NCBI RefSeq assembly: GCF_014197135.1
Contig: NZ_JACIFA010000008.1
Location: 105,149-169,148 of the forward strand
DNA: 64,000 bases
Origin: Sphingomonas zeae
GTDB lineage: Bacteria > Pseudomonadota > Alphaproteobacteria > Sphingomonadales > Sphingomonadaceae
Reading direction: 5' to 3'
The position numbers and the translations under genes are program-made. Below the pieces are notes generated by a model, which was not told where the DNA came from, made no database searches, and worked only from the letters and a program-made list of their open reading frames with translations. Positions within the stretch are counted from its first letter, which is position 1; each line of letters begins with the position of its first letter. Shown piece by piece: positions 1 to 8,654 of this stretch.

Positions 1-654
1 CATGGCGATGCCGTCGCCGGTCGCGCCCTTGGGCGCGGTCGAGAATTGATAGGTGCGGCCCGCGCCCCCGGTCGCCAGGATCGTCGCGCGGGCGGTGTGC
101 AGGACGACGCGGCCCGTCCGGCGGTCGACGGCATAGATGCCCCAGACATTCCCCGCCCCCGAATAGCGCATCTCGTGGCGGCTGGTCGCCAGGTCGATCG
201 CGACCTGATCGGGGACCATGGTGATGTTGGGATGCGCGTCCGCCGCCTTCAGCAGCGCGTCGAGCACCGCCCAGCCGGTCGCGTCCGCCACATGCACGAT
301 ACGGCGATGCGAATGCCCGCCCTCGCGCGTCAGGTGGAGCATATTGCCCTCGGTCGCGAAGGGGACGCCCAGCTTCTGCAACCGCTCGATCGCGGCGGGG
401 GCGTTCTCGACCACGAACTCGACCGTGGCACGGTCGTTCAGGCCTGCGCCCGCGACCATCGTGTCCTCGATATGGCTGTCGAAGGTGTCGCCGGGTTCGA
501 GCACGGCGGCGATGCCCCCTTGCGCCCAGGCGGTCGAGCCCTCGTTCAGCTTGCCCTTGGCCAGCACCGTCACCTTGAACCGGTCGGCGAGGTTCAGCGC
601 GGCGGTCAGCCCGGCCGCGCCCGATCCGACGATCAGGATATCGGATTCGGTCAT
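1..654 (-). CDS. nadB: L-aspartate oxidase, 5' part (runs off the window)
   Basis: Flavoenzyme that oxidises L-aspartate to iminoaspartate, the first step of de novo NAD synthesis with NadA. The first 218 codons are visible from ATG at 654; the C-terminal half lies beyond base 1. The N-terminus carries the FAD dinucleotide-binding loop GSGAAGL (residues 10-16), then STAWAQGGIAA (about 40-50). The family motif TREGGHSHRR, which bears a substrate-side histidine, is near residue 110. These features separate NadB from the related succinate dehydrogenase and fumarate reductase flavoproteins. It is divergent from the TonB-like gene, with a short GC-rich gap containing a small hairpin (about 690-720). 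Identification is firm; the rest of the gene is not seen. Confidence 0.93.
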   Translation of the reverse strand, partial: MTESDILIVGSGAAGLTAALNLADRFKVTVLAKGKLNEGSTAWAQGGIAAVLEPGDTFDSHIEDTMVAGAGLNDRATVEFVVENAPAAIERLQKLGVPFATEGNMLHLTREGGHSHRRIVHVADATGWAVLDALLKAADAHPNITMVPDQVAIDLATSRHEMRYSGAGNVWGIYAVDRRTGRVVLHTARATILATGGAGRTYQFSTAPKGATGDGIAM

Positions 655-772
655 GCGCGGGCTCCTTCGGGCGCGGTGGCTGGATACATGACCGTCCTGT
701 GGCACGGACGGGGGACGGGGGACAGGGGGTAAGCGGCTTGTCTTGGGCGGTGAGTCTTCCCACCTCTTGCGC

Positions 773-1522
773 ATGACGTTGGCCCGGCCCGATTGGCGCG
801 ACCGTCTGCGCGCCGCGATCCCCACGGGGTTGATCGTAGGGGTGATGGGCTATGCGCTGGTCGTCGGGCTGGGCTTCGCGCCGCCCCTGCCGACCCCCAG
901 CGAGGCGCTGGACAGTTTCGACGTCCGCCCGCCTGCGCCGCCACCGCCGCCCCGCATCCAGCCCAAGCGGGTCCAGACCCACCGCCCGCGCGGGGCCGCC
1001 GCCCCGCCCAATCTGCGGTCGCAGGCGACGGAAGTGGTCGCGCCGCCGCCGGTGGTCGTGCTGCCGCCCATATCGCCGGTGATCGCCGCGCCGGTGGCGG
1101 GCACCGGCGCGCAGGCCAGCCAGGGTGCGTCGGACAAGCCCGGCCCCGGCACCGGCGCGGGCGGGATTGGCAATGGCACGGGCAGCGGCGGCGCGGGCGA
1201 TGGAGACGGCTATGGCGACGACACCCCGCCGCGCCGGATCAGGGGCCGGATCAAGGATTCCGACTATCCGCGCGAAGCCGCCGAAGCGGGTATCAGCGGC
1301 AGCGTGACGGTGCGCTATTTCGTCAATGTCGACGGCCGGGTCAGCGGCTGTGTCGTAACCCGGAGCAGCGGCAACCGCGCGCTGGACGAAACGACCTGCA
1401 GCCTGATCGAGAAACGCTATCGCTACGACCCCTCGCGCGATGCGGACGGCCGGCCGGTGCGCTCGATCATCGTCGTCAGCCAGGACTGGATCTTGGAGCG
1501 CGAGCCGCCGGAGGGGCGATAG
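773..1522 (+). CDS. TonB-family energy transducer protein
   Basis: 249-residue protein with TonB architecture: a short cytoplasmic N-terminus, one membrane helix (about residues 16-36), a Pro-rich stretch (about 45-65), a Gly-rich flexible linker (about 105-150) and a C-terminal TonB domain (about 160-245) containing the motif YPREAAEAGISGSVTVRYFV. Such proteins span the periplasm and pass proton-motive energy from ExbBD to outer-membrane receptors. ATG at 773 is preferred over a TTG at 743 because the helix then starts close to the N-terminus. No exbB or exbD is adjacent, so it may be an orphan TonB using a shared ExbBD complex. It is not TolA, which is encoded separately in this window. Confidence 0.85.
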   Translation: MTLARPDWRDRLRAAIPTGLIVGVMGYALVVGLGFAPPLPTPSEALDSFDVRPPAPPPPPRIQPKRVQTHRPRGAAAPPNLRSQATEVVAPPPVVVLPPISPVIAAPVAGTGAQASQGASDKPGPGTGAGGIGNGTGSGGAGDGDGYGDDTPPRRIRGRIKDSDYPREAAEAGISGSVTVRYFVNVDGRVSGCVVTRSSGNRALDETTCSLIEKRYRYDPSRDADGRPVRSIIVVSQDWILEREPPEGR

Positions 1523-1530
1523 GGCCAAGC

Positions 1531-1677
1531 CAATCCCTCCCCTGCAAGGGGAGGGGGACCATGCGCAGCATGGTGGAGGGGTGTAACCGGTTGTTGGAGC
1601 AACCGAACCTCACCAAGCGGGACACCCCTCCGTCAGGCCTTCGGCCTGCCACCTCCCCTTGCCGGGGAGGAATTGGG
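1531..1677. repeat. Family A intergenic palindrome
   Basis: Left arm CCCTCCCCTGCAAGGGGAGG (from about 1535) and right arm CCTCCCCTTGCCGGGGAGG (to about 1671) are near reverse complements, and each arm also folds on itself. The core of about 95 bases contains a second small palindrome (AGGCCTTCGGCCT, about 1637-1649). It lies directly after the tonB-like stop codon. The same arm design recurs at 25708, 34629, 38127 and 49160. Confidence 0.85.
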
Positions 1678-1720
1678 GCGGCACCACGCTGAATGTCGAT
1701 CACCCCGGATGCCCGCATTT

Positions 1721-1874
1721 TTGTTCGCGCGGAGACGCGGAGACGCGGAGACGCGAAGGCGCGGAGAGGAACGGCCTGCCGCGCAAGCGGCCCTATGATC
1801 TCAAGTGGTCGATAAGATTCCGGCTTCGCCAGGTAGTTCTCCATCTCCGCGTCTTCGCGTCTCCGCGCGAACAA
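1721..1874. repeat. Family B intergenic long hairpin
   Basis: Perfect 14-base terminal inverted repeat: TTGTTCGCGCGGAG at 1721-1734 and its complement at 1861-1874. The arms continue inward as tandem GGAGACGC units on the left and as their imperfect complement on the right. The core between the arms shows no coding signal. Together with the family A element it fills the whole 370-base gap between tonB and pdeM. Related copies lie at 36812, 36885, 51542 and 58637. Confidence 0.85.
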
Positions 1875-1892
1875 TTCTTTTTCGTGGGGCGA

Positions 1893-2555
1893 TCACGCCG
1901 CGACGGGGAAACGCAGCATCCGGTCGCGCACGGGGACCAACGCCTCGGCGGGGCGGCCGACCGCCTGGTGCAGTGCGGGGTGGTCGACGTCCAGCCCTCC
2001 GGTCAGTGCGCCGAAAGCGGGCAGGATCAGCTTGTTGGCCGTGCCCACGAAACAGCGCCGCGCGACCAGCTTGCCGCGCACCCGCAGGCGCAGCTTGGGG
2101 TGGAAATGCCCGGACAGTTCAGGGAGCGTCTCGGCCGGATCGGCTTCGTGGCGCAGGACGAGGCCGTCGACCGCGGCTTCCTGGGTCACCGCGCCGCCGC
2201 AGCGGTCGCGCAGCACCGGATCATGGTTGCCGGTGATCCAGGTCCAATCGGTCGCACCGGTCAGCGCCAGCAGCATCGCGCGTGCCTCCGGCAACAGCCG
2301 GTCGCAGCCGTCCGCATCATGGAAGCTGTCGCCCAGGCACCAGACTTCGCGTGCGCCCGTACGGGTCACGATCGCGGTCAACTCGGACAATGTGGCCAGC
2401 GAGTCGTAGGGGGGCAGCATCTGCCCGCCGCCCGCATACCAGCTCGCCTTCTCCAGATGCAGGTCGGCGACCAGCAACGCCCCCCGCGCGGGCCAGTAGA
2501 GCGCGCCGTCGGCCAGCGCCTGGAATGCATGACCGCCGAACGAAAAGGGAACCAT
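1893..2555 (-). CDS. pdeM: Ligase-associated DNA damage response endonuclease PdeM (metallophosphoesterase)
   Basis: 220-residue calcineurin-like metallophosphoesterase. All metal-binding motifs are present: DLH (D31, H33), GDSFHD (D76), GNHD (N110, H111) and GHFH (H150, H152). Start ATG at 2555 gives MVPFSFGGHAF, the usual compact N-terminus; in-frame sequence further upstream is low quality. In many alpha- and gammaproteobacteria PdeM is encoded beside a ligase-associated DEXH helicase, an exonuclease-like protein and an ATP-dependent ligase, and is thought to act in DNA repair. None of these partners is in this window, so it is an orphan here. It is divergent from kup with a 125-base gap. 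Confidence 0.85.
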   Translation of the reverse strand: MVPFSFGGHAFQALADGALYWPARGALLVADLHLEKASWYAGGGQMLPPYDSLATLSELTAIVTRTGAREVWCLGDSFHDADGCDRLLPEARAMLLALTGATDWTWITGNHDPVLRDRCGGAVTQEAAVDGLVLRHEADPAETLPELSGHFHPKLRLRVRGKLVARRCFVGTANKLILPAFGALTGGLDVDHPALHQAVGRPAEALVPVRDRMLRFPVAA

Positions 2556-2680
2556 TTCCGGTCCATGCGCTTGACGCCGGGCAATATCAAGCGTTTGCAA
2601 ACGGTCGCCGAAAGCCCTTGCTTCGGGCGCGCAGAAGCGTAAAGCGCGCCGTCCTTTTGGCACAGGGGGTTCCGGCGGGC

Positions 2681-4666
2681 ATGACGGGGACGGCAACCGA
2701 CATGAGGGGCGAGATGACGGGCCATCCGGTTTCATCGACCGAAACGGGCGAGGCGGGCGTGCACCGCCACCCGGCACTGCTGGCGCTGACGGTCGGGGCG
2801 ATCGGCGTGGTGTTCGGCGATATCGGCACCAGCCCGCTCTACGCCTTTCGCGAAGCGCTGTCGCAATCGGCGGGCGACGGCATCGACCCCAGTGAAATCC
2901 TGGGTGTGCTCAGCCTGGCATTGTGGTCGCTGATCCTGGTCGTGACCATCAAATATGTCGTCTTCCTGATGCGGGCCGACAATCAGGGCGAGGGCGGGGT
3001 ACTGGCGCTGGCCGCGCTCGCCCGGCGCGCCGGCGGAGCACGCTCGCGCATCGCGTTGGTCCTGGGCGCGGCGGGGGCATCGCTCTTCTACGGAGACGCG
3101 ATCATCACGCCGGCTCTGTCTGTGCTGTCGGCGATGGAGGGGTTGCGGACCATCCCCTCGGCCGCGTCGATCTTCGACGAGGGCGTCATCCGGATGTGCA
3201 CGATCGTCATCCTGGTCGCCTTGTTCTTCATCCAGTCGCGCGGCACGGCGCAGGTGTCGAAGCTGTTCGGTCCGATCTGTATCCTGTGGTTCCTGGTCAT
3301 CGGTGGCCTGGGCGTCTGGCATATCGCCGACGAACCCTCGATCGCGCGGGTCGTCTGGCCGGGTTACGGCGTCGGCTTTCTCGCCAGCCATGGCATGGTC
3401 GGGCTGTTCGTGCTGGGTGCCGTGTTCCTGACCGTCACGGGGGCCGAGGCACTGACCGCCGATATGGGCCATTTCGGGCGGCTGCCGATCCGTATCGGCT
3501 GGTTCTCGCTGGTGCTGCCCGCGCTCGCGCTCAACTATCTGGGGCAGGGCGCCTTCGCCCTTTCCACCCTCGAACAGGCGACCGCCAGCGGCCAGCCCTT
3601 CACCAATCAGGACTGGTTCTTCCTGATGGCGCCCGAGCCGCTGCGTCCTGCGCTGATCGTGCTGGCGGGGCTGGCGACCGTCATCGCGGCGCAGGCGGTC
3701 ATCACCGGCGCCTTCTCGCTGACCCAGCAGGCGATCCAGCTCGGTTTCCTGCCGCGCCTGCGGGTGCGCCAGACCTCGGCGGATTTCCAGGGGCAGATCT
3801 ATCTGCCCGCGATCAACTGGTTGCTGCTGTTCGGCGTGCTCGTGCTGGTCATCCAGTTCAAGACGTCCTCGGCGATGGCCGCCGCCTATGGCATCGCGGT
3901 GACGGGCACGATGGTGGTGACGACGTGCCTGGCCTATCTGGTGGTGCGCCACCGCTGGGGCTGGTCGCGCCCGCTCGCGCTGGCGGCGATCCTGCCCTTC
4001 CTGACGCTCGACCTCGTCTTCTTCGGCGCCAATATCCTGCGCGTGATCGAAGGGGGCTGGGTGCCGTTGCTCGTCGGGGCGGGGGTCGGCCTGGTCATCC
4101 ATACCTGGGTGCGCGGGCGGGGGATCGTGTCGGCCTTCGAAAAGCGGCAGGCGATCCCGCTCGCCGATCTGGTCGCCGCCCTCGCCAAACGCCCGCCCGA
4201 GCGGGTGCCGGGGACCGCGGTGTTCCTGACCGCCAACCCCGCCTCGGCCCCGGGCGCGCTGCTCCACAATCTGAAGCACAACAAGATTTTGCATGCCCAG
4301 AATCTGGTGGTGACGATCCGCACCGCCGACCGCCCCTTCGTGCCCGCCGAACACCGCGCGCATGTCGAGCGGCTGGACGACAATTTCGCGACGGTCACGT
4401 TGACCTATGGCTTTATGGAAACCCCCGACGTGCCCCGCGACCTGCCGCGCGATCTGGGCGTCGAGACCAAGCCCGCCGGGCTGGACCCGATGAAGACCAG
4501 CTATTTCATCGGTCGCAATACGCTGAAGCCCGAAGCGGACAAGGGAATGCCGCTCTGGCAGGATCGACTGTTCATGTTCCTGCAGCGCAATGCGAGCGAT
4601 CCGACCGACTTTCTGCGGATTCCGCCGGGCAAGGTGCTGGAACTGGGCGAACAGGTGACGGTGTAG
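2681..4666 (+). CDS. kup: Low-affinity potassium uptake protein Kup
   Basis: 661-residue inner-membrane K+/H+ symporter. The N-terminal Kup signature is clear: GVVFGDIGTSPLYAFREA, followed by TIKYVVFLMRADNQGEGG. About 12 hydrophobic helices cover residues 25 to 460, followed by a cytoplasmic tail ending in the family-typical FMFLQRNA and FLRIPPGKVLELG. Start choice is uncertain: ATG at 2681, 2702 or 2714 are all in frame. The last has GAGGGG close upstream and gives about 650 residues, nearer the family length. A small GC-rich hairpin sits directly after the stop. Confidence 0.93.
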   Translation: MTGTATDMRGEMTGHPVSSTETGEAGVHRHPALLALTVGAIGVVFGDIGTSPLYAFREALSQSAGDGIDPSEILGVLSLALWSLILVVTIKYVVFLMRADNQGEGGVLALAALARRAGGARSRIALVLGAAGASLFYGDAIITPALSVLSAMEGLRTIPSAASIFDEGVIRMCTIVILVALFFIQSRGTAQVSKLFGPICILWFLVIGGLGVWHIADEPSIARVVWPGYGVGFLASHGMVGLFVLGAVFLTVTGAEALTADMGHFGRLPIRIGWFSLVLPALALNYLGQGAFALSTLEQATASGQPFTNQDWFFLMAPEPLRPALIVLAGLATVIAAQAVITGAFSLTQQAIQLGFLPRLRVRQTSADFQGQIYLPAINWLLLFGVLVLVIQFKTSSAMAAAYGIAVTGTMVVTTCLAYLVVRHRWGWSRPLALAAILPFLTLDLVFFGANILRVIEGGWVPLLVGAGVGLVIHTWVRGRGIVSAFEKRQAIPLADLVAALAKRPPERVPGTAVFLTANPASAPGALLHNLKHNKILHAQNLVVTIRTADRPFVPAEHRAHVERLDDNFATVTLTYGFMETPDVPRDLPRDLGVETKPAGLDPMKTSYFIGRNTLKPEADKGMPLWQDRLFMFLQRNASDPTDFLRIPPGKVLELGEQVTV

Positions 4667-4667
4667 G

Positions 4668-4690
4668 ATCCTCCCCTTACAGGGGGGAGT
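4668..4690. repeat. Short CCTCCCC hairpin between convergent genes
   Basis: ATCCTCCCCTTACAGGGGGG (from about 4669) folds into a short GC-rich hairpin followed by AGTTTA. It resembles a single arm of the family A palindromes and sits between the convergent kup and 88-residue genes, where it may end transcription from either side. Confidence 0.5.
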
Positions 4691-4957
4691 TTAGAGCGTG
4701 ACCTTGGGTGGCTTGGCAGCCTCGACCGCGACCAGCACCATCTTCTCCCAGATCGCCGGATCGCCCGCCTCGGCCATCGCCTGATCGGGCTCGCGCAGCG
4801 TCCGGAGCACCGCCAGCGCGTCGCCCATATGGTCGCGCCAATGCGCGTCCACCAGCTTGGCGGCCGATTCGGAATCGCCCCCCGCATTGGCGCTGAGCCT
4901 TTGGCCGCATAGCACGCGTGCGATGCGCTCGGCGGCGGGGGTGTGGGCAATATCCAT
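4691..4957 (-). CDS. Hypothetical 88-residue protein
   Basis: Small soluble protein with no recognised domain. It reads as ordinary coding sequence: an alanine-rich, mixed-charge helical composition (HTPAAERIARVLCGQRL near the start, then KLVDAHWRDHMGDALAVLRT) with no signal peptide or membrane segment. ATG at 4957 follows AGGAGAGGTCGCC, a good ribosome binding site. It is convergent with kup and downstream of the helicase on the same strand, separated by a palindromic element. I cannot assign a function; it looks like a lineage-specific protein of the family's order. Confidence 0.65.
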   Translation of the reverse strand: MDIAHTPAAERIARVLCGQRLSANAGGDSESAAKLVDAHWRDHMGDALAVLRTLREPDQAMAEAGDPAIWEKMVLVAVEAAKPPKVTL

Positions 4958-5038
4958 GGCGACCTCTCCTGATGCGCGGGAATTGTTACGCGCTCAACGC
5001 ATCAGGATTGGGTTGGGGTGCATGCCGTGGCAGCAAGC

Positions 5039-5150
5039 ACGCCCCTCCCGCAGGCGGGAGGGGATGGGGGAGGGTGAAGAGGCTCACCGAGACTATCGCC
5101 TAGGGCTTTGCCCCTCCCCAACCCCTCCCCCTGCCGGGAGAGGGGCTTTT
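5039..5150. repeat. Family A' palindrome with a shared centre
   Basis: Left arm CCCCTCCCGCAGGCGGGAGG (about 5042-5061) and right arm CCCTCCCCCTGCCGGGAGAG flank a core with CTCACCGAGAC. The same centre (TCTCACCGAGACCAACGC) occurs in the element at 16606. So A' conserves its middle as well as its arms, unlike the full A copies. It lies between the helicase stop and the 88-residue gene and may also stop transcription. Confidence 0.75.
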
Positions 5151-5156
5151 ACAGCG

Positions 5157-6566
5157 TCAGCCCTGCACGCCGCGCCCGGCACCGCCGCCGCCGGGGCGGC
5201 CCTGGCCGCCACGACCGCGACCGCCGCCCGGACCACCGGCGGCACCACCACCGCCGCTACGGCGACGCGGCTGGCGGCCCTGCGGCGCCCGCGAGTCGGT
5301 CGCGCGCGGGTGATGGGTGGCGCGCGGCCGCGCCGGGTCACGCGGACGATCGACGCGCGGCGCGGGGTCGGCGCCGATCGCCTTCACGCGCTGCGACTTG
5401 ATCGTCTCGGCGCGCTTCACGAAGTCGGCGGGAAGCGGAACGACCGTGATCTTCTGCCGCGTCAGCTTCTCGATATCCTTCAGATACGGACGCTCATCCT
5501 CGGCGCAGAAGGCGATCGCCAGACCCGAACGGCCCGCACGCGCGGTGCGGCCGATGCGGTGGACATATTGCTCGGCAACATTGGGCAGTTCGAAGTTGAA
5601 GACGTGGCTGACGCCCGGAATGTCGATGCCGCGCGCGGCGATGTCGGTCGCCACCAGCACGCGGGTCTGGCCGGAGCGGAACTCGCCCAGCGCGCGCTCG
5701 CGCTGGCCCTGGCTCTTGTTGCCGTGGATCGCATTGGCGGCGATGCCGTTGCCCGCCAGCAGCTTCACGACGCGGTCGGCACCATGCTTGGTGCGGGTGA
5801 AGACCAGCGCCAGCTCGATCGCGGGATCGGCGAGCAGGATGGTCAGCAGCGCCTGCTTTTCCTGTTGCGTGACGAACGTCACCGACTGCTCGACGCGCTC
5901 GGCGGTGGTGGCGACGGGCGTGACCGAAACGGTCGCGGGGTTGTCGAGGAACTTGTCGGCCAGGTCGCGAATCGCGGCGGGCATGGTGGCCGAGAAGAAC
6001 AAGGTCTGGCGCTTGCGCGGGATCATCTTCACGATGCGGCGCAGCGCGTGGATGAAGCCCAGGTCGAGCATCTGGTCGGCTTCATCGAGCACCAGGATCT
6101 CGATCATCGACAGGTTGAGGAAGCCCTGCTCGACCAGATCGATCAGACGACCGGGCGTCGCGACCAGGATATCGACGCCGCGCGACAGGTCCTGCCGGTT
6201 CTTGTTCAGGCTGGTGCCGCCGAAGACGGTCGCGACCGCCAGCTTGGAAAACTTGGCATAGCCCTTGGCATTCTCGGCGATCTGGCTGGCCAGTTCGCGG
6301 GTCGGGGCAAGGACGAGCATCCGGCAATGGGTCGGCAGGACGCGCTTGTTCGCCTCGACCAGACGCTGGATCGAGGGGAGGACGAAAGCGGCGGTCTTGC
6401 CGGTGCCGGTCTGCGCGATGCCCAGCAGGTCGCGACCTTCCAGCAGCGTCGGGATCGAGTCGCGCTGGATCGGGGTGGGTTCGGAATAGCCCTTGGCTTC
6501 GAGCGCGCGGACGAGCGGCTCGGCCAGGCCGAGTTCGGAAAAGGACATGGAATTGCTTTCTGACAT
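5157..6566 (-). CDS. DEAD-box ATP-dependent RNA helicase (RhlE-like)
   Basis: 469-residue helicase. Motifs in order: Q motif EPTPIQ (29-34), Walker A AQTGTGKT (51-58), PTREL, TPGR, DEAD (161-164), SAT (192-194), then in the second RecA domain ATDIAARGIDIPGV and HRIGRTARAG. The tail (from about residue 370) is rich in Arg, Pro and Gly, typical of RhlE-type RNA-binding extensions. It probably remodels structured RNA in ribosome assembly or mRNA decay. ATG at 6566 is chosen; ATG at 6548 (MSFSELGL) is also possible. About 260 bases without genes separate it from the divergent gene at 6828, enough for both promoters. Subfamily assignment is by resemblance only. Confidence 0.9.
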   Translation of the reverse strand: MSESNSMSFSELGLAEPLVRALEAKGYSEPTPIQRDSIPTLLEGRDLLGIAQTGTGKTAAFVLPSIQRLVEANKRVLPTHCRMLVLAPTRELASQIAENAKGYAKFSKLAVATVFGGTSLNKNRQDLSRGVDILVATPGRLIDLVEQGFLNLSMIEILVLDEADQMLDLGFIHALRRIVKMIPRKRQTLFFSATMPAAIRDLADKFLDNPATVSVTPVATTAERVEQSVTFVTQQEKQALLTILLADPAIELALVFTRTKHGADRVVKLLAGNGIAANAIHGNKSQGQRERALGEFRSGQTRVLVATDIAARGIDIPGVSHVFNFELPNVAEQYVHRIGRTARAGRSGLAIAFCAEDERPYLKDIEKLTRQKITVVPLPADFVKRAETIKSQRVKAIGADPAPRVDRPRDPARPRATHHPRATDSRAPQGRQPRRRSGGGGAAGGPGGGRGRGGQGRPGGGGAGRGVQG

Positions 6567-6827
6567 GGCGCGCGAGTCACGAAGGGCCGCGAAACGCGGC
6601 GCCGGGGTTGATGACACCCCGCGTGACAAGGGAAGCCTGGAAACAGGGTCGGGGCGGAGCCGGGACCTTTGCAGGTCCGTTCACGCTGCACATGGACGCC
6701 TTCGACAGGCGGGCATGTGCGCCGCGCTTTGCGGAATGTCAAGTTTCAGGCAGCGTCGGGCTTACGGTGCGTGACAAGCGCGGACGGATGGTTACATCTG
6801 ATACCGGTTAGCGAAGAGGAGCCCTGC
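6567..6827. other. Divergent intergenic region, helicase / FAH-family gene
   Basis: 261 bases without a supported gene. The sequence between the divergent starts includes AAGGGAAGCCTGG (about 6629-6641) and the ribosome binding site GAAGAGGAG for the rightward gene. I could not pick out a convincing -35/-10 pair on either strand. A long 5' leader for the helicase is possible, as for cold-responsive DEAD-box genes in other bacteria, but that is inference. Confidence 0.4.
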
Positions 6828-7829
6828 ATGAAACTCGCCAGTCTCAAAAGTGGTCGTGACGGCAAGCTGGTCGTCGTGTCGAGCGACCTCGCCTGGTATG
6901 CCGATGCGGGCCATATCGCCCCGACGCTGCAGGCCGCGCTGGACGACTGGGACGCCATCGCGCCCGCGCTCGCCAATCTGGCCACCGATCTGGATCACGG
7001 GGCGATCCCGCGTGAGCGCTTCCACGAGCATGACGCCGCCTCGCCGCTGCCGCGTGCCTATCAATGGGCGGACGGTTCGGCCTATGTGAACCATGTCGCG
7101 CTGGTGCGGCAGGCGCGCGGGGCGGAACTGCCCGAAAGCTTCTGGCACGACCCCCTGATGTATCAGGGCGGCTCGGACGGGTTTCTGGGGCCTCGCGACG
7201 CGATTCCGCTCGCCGACGAAAGCTGGGGCTGCGACCTGGAGGGCGAAGTGGTCGTCGTCACCGGTGATGTGCCCCTGGGAGCGAGCCGCGACGAAGCGCT
7301 GGCGGCGATCCGACTGGTCGGCCTGACCAACGACGTGTCGCTGCGCGGGCTGATTCCGGGTGAGCTGGCCAAGGGGTTCGGCTTTTTCCAGTCCAAGCCG
7401 GCCTCGGCCTTCTCGCCGGTCTTCGTCACCCCAGACTCGCTGGGCGACTGGTGGAAGGACGGCAAGCTGCACCGGATCCTCAAGGTCGACCTGAACGGCA
7501 AACCCTTTGGACGCGCCGACGCGGGCGAGGACATGACCTTCGACTTCGGCACGCTGGTGGCTCATGCGGCCAAGACCCGCGCACTGGGCGCGGGCACGAT
7601 CATCGGGTCGGGCACCGTGTCGAATCGCGATTCGGATGGCGGGCCGGGGCGGCCGGTCGCCGAGGGCGGCGTCGGCTATAGCTGCCTGGCTGAGCTGCGC
7701 ATGATCGAGACGATTCGCGGGGGTGAGCCCGCCACGCCGTTCCTGAAAAAGGGCGACACGGTGCGCATCTGGATGGAGGACGACCGCCACCATCCGATCT
7801 TCGGCGCGATCGAGCAGACGGTGGAGTAA
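6828..7829 (+). CDS. Fumarylacetoacetate hydrolase family protein
   Basis: 333-residue enzyme of the fumarylacetoacetase fold. The N-terminal region (residues 1 to about 75) is followed by the FAH catalytic domain. That domain has the metal-binding stretch CDLEGEVVVV, the sequence LTNDVSLRGLIPGEL, and the C-terminal IGSGTVSNRD and GGVGYSCLAE. Members cleave carbon-carbon bonds in beta-diketo acids, as in tyrosine breakdown. The length and N-terminal domain resemble fumarylacetoacetases of aromatic amino acid catabolism more than the short hydratase-type members. ATG at 6828 follows GAAGAGGAG. The convergent pterin dehydratase gene, whose product supports phenylalanine hydroxylation in some bacteria, makes a Phe/Tyr role plausible but unproven. 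Confidence 0.85.
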   Translation: MKLASLKSGRDGKLVVVSSDLAWYADAGHIAPTLQAALDDWDAIAPALANLATDLDHGAIPRERFHEHDAASPLPRAYQWADGSAYVNHVALVRQARGAELPESFWHDPLMYQGGSDGFLGPRDAIPLADESWGCDLEGEVVVVTGDVPLGASRDEALAAIRLVGLTNDVSLRGLIPGELAKGFGFFQSKPASAFSPVFVTPDSLGDWWKDGKLHRILKVDLNGKPFGRADAGEDMTFDFGTLVAHAAKTRALGAGTIIGSGTVSNRDSDGGPGRPVAEGGVGYSCLAELRMIETIRGGEPATPFLKKGDTVRIWMEDDRHHPIFGAIEQTVE

Positions 7830-7833
7830 CGGC

Positions 7834-7864
7834 TTATTCCTCCCCATCGGTGATGGGGAGGATA
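7834..7864. terminator. GC hairpin between convergent genes
   Basis: TCCTCCCCATCGGTGATGGG and the following GAGGA form an almost perfect stem around a short loop between two convergent stop codons. It lacks a clear U-tract, so it may act as a weak bidirectional terminator or be a single-arm relic of the family A palindromes. Confidence 0.5.
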
Positions 7865-7872
7865 GGGCCTCC

Positions 7873-8163
7873 CTACCCGACCAGCGCGTCGATCGCCTCG
7901 GCCATGTCGATATCGCGCGCCGACAGGCCGCCCGCATCATGGGTGGTCAGCACGATATCGACCCTGTTCCAGACATTGGACCATTCGGGATGATGGTCGG
8001 CCTTTTCGGCCAGCAGCGCGACCCGGGTCATGAAGCCGAACGCCTCGTTGAAATCGGCGAAGACGAAACGGCGGCTGATCGCGTCGCGCGATTCGTCCCA
8101 GTCCCATTCGGTCAGGCCGTCCAGCGCTTCGTCCCGGTCCAGTTCGCTCAGCCGCTCCACCAT
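7873..8163 (-). CDS. phhB: 4a-hydroxytetrahydrobiopterin dehydratase (pterin-4a-carbinolamine dehydratase)
   Basis: 96-residue protein of normal family length with the PCD signature: [20 protein letters not shown] with the downstream THDAGGL and D. It dehydrates the 4a-carbinolamine formed by aromatic amino acid hydroxylases so that the pterin cofactor can be recycled. No phenylalanine hydroxylase is visible nearby, so the substrate context is unknown; in some bacteria the protein also serves molybdopterin metabolism. ATG at 8163 is preceded by AAGGGGACGATC. It is convergent with the FAH-family gene and divergent from the zincin gene. Confidence 0.9.
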   Translation of the reverse strand: MVERLSELDRDEALDGLTEWDWDESRDAISRRFVFADFNEAFGFMTRVALLAEKADHHPEWSNVWNRVDIVLTTHDAGGLSARDIDMAEAIDALVG

Positions 8164-8219
8164 GATCGTCCCCTTGCTTCTCTTGTTCTTTTGGCCGGCA
8201 CAGCGGTAAGACGGCGGCC

Positions 8220-8654
8220 ATGAGCGGGCAAGTCGCGATCGGTGAAGCGCCTATGGGTGAAGCACCCGGGGCCGAGGCGATCGAACGGATCGCGCGGGAA
8301 GCGATCGCGCGCCTGCCCGCCGAATTCGCCGCGCATCTGGGCGATGTCGTCCTGATCGTCGAGGATTATGCCGATGACGAGACGCTGGCCGCGTTGGGCA
8401 TCGATCATCCGCTCGACCTGACCGGCCTGTATCACGGGCGGCCGGTGGGTGAGAAAAGCTCGATGGATTCAGGGGGGCTGCCCGACCGCATCCATCTGTA
8501 TCGCCGGGCGATCCTGGATGAATGGATCGAGACGGGGGTGCGGCTCGATGATCTGGTCGTGCATGTGACCATCCATGAGATCGGCCATCATTTTGGCCTG
8601 TCCGATGAGGATATGCACGCGCTGGAAGACGCCGTGGGCGAAGCCGCCCCGTGA
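8220..8654 (+). CDS. Small zinc metallopeptidase family protein (zincin-like)
   Basis: 144-residue soluble protein with the zincin motif HEIGHHFG (H119, E120, H123), followed by SDEDMHALE. The length and the stretch [10 protein letters not shown] match the metallopeptidase family often found in actinobacteria and alphaproteobacteria (Pfam zincin_1 type). No secretion signal is visible, so it should act in the cytoplasm; its substrate is unknown. An in-frame ATG at 8253 is an alternative start. Its stop codon overlaps the GTG start of ccmA in GTGA, indicating translational coupling. Confidence 0.8.
   Translation: MSGQVAIGEAPMGEAPGAEAIERIAREAIARLPAEFAAHLGDVVLIVEDYADDETLAALGIDHPLDLTGLYHGRPVGEKSSMDSGGLPDRIHLYRRAILDEWIETGVRLDDLVVHVTIHEIGHHFGLSDEDMHALEDAVGEAAP

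Noticed and set aside
743..772. Extension of the TonB-like protein to a TTG at 743
   Set aside because: The extra ten residues look like leader DNA, and the ATG at 773 places the membrane helix close to the N-terminus.
2732..4363. 543-codon open frame antisense to kup
   Set aside because: Composition is His/Asp/Gln/Arg-rich nonsense typical of the complement of GC-rich coding DNA; the Kup motifs on the other strand are decisive.
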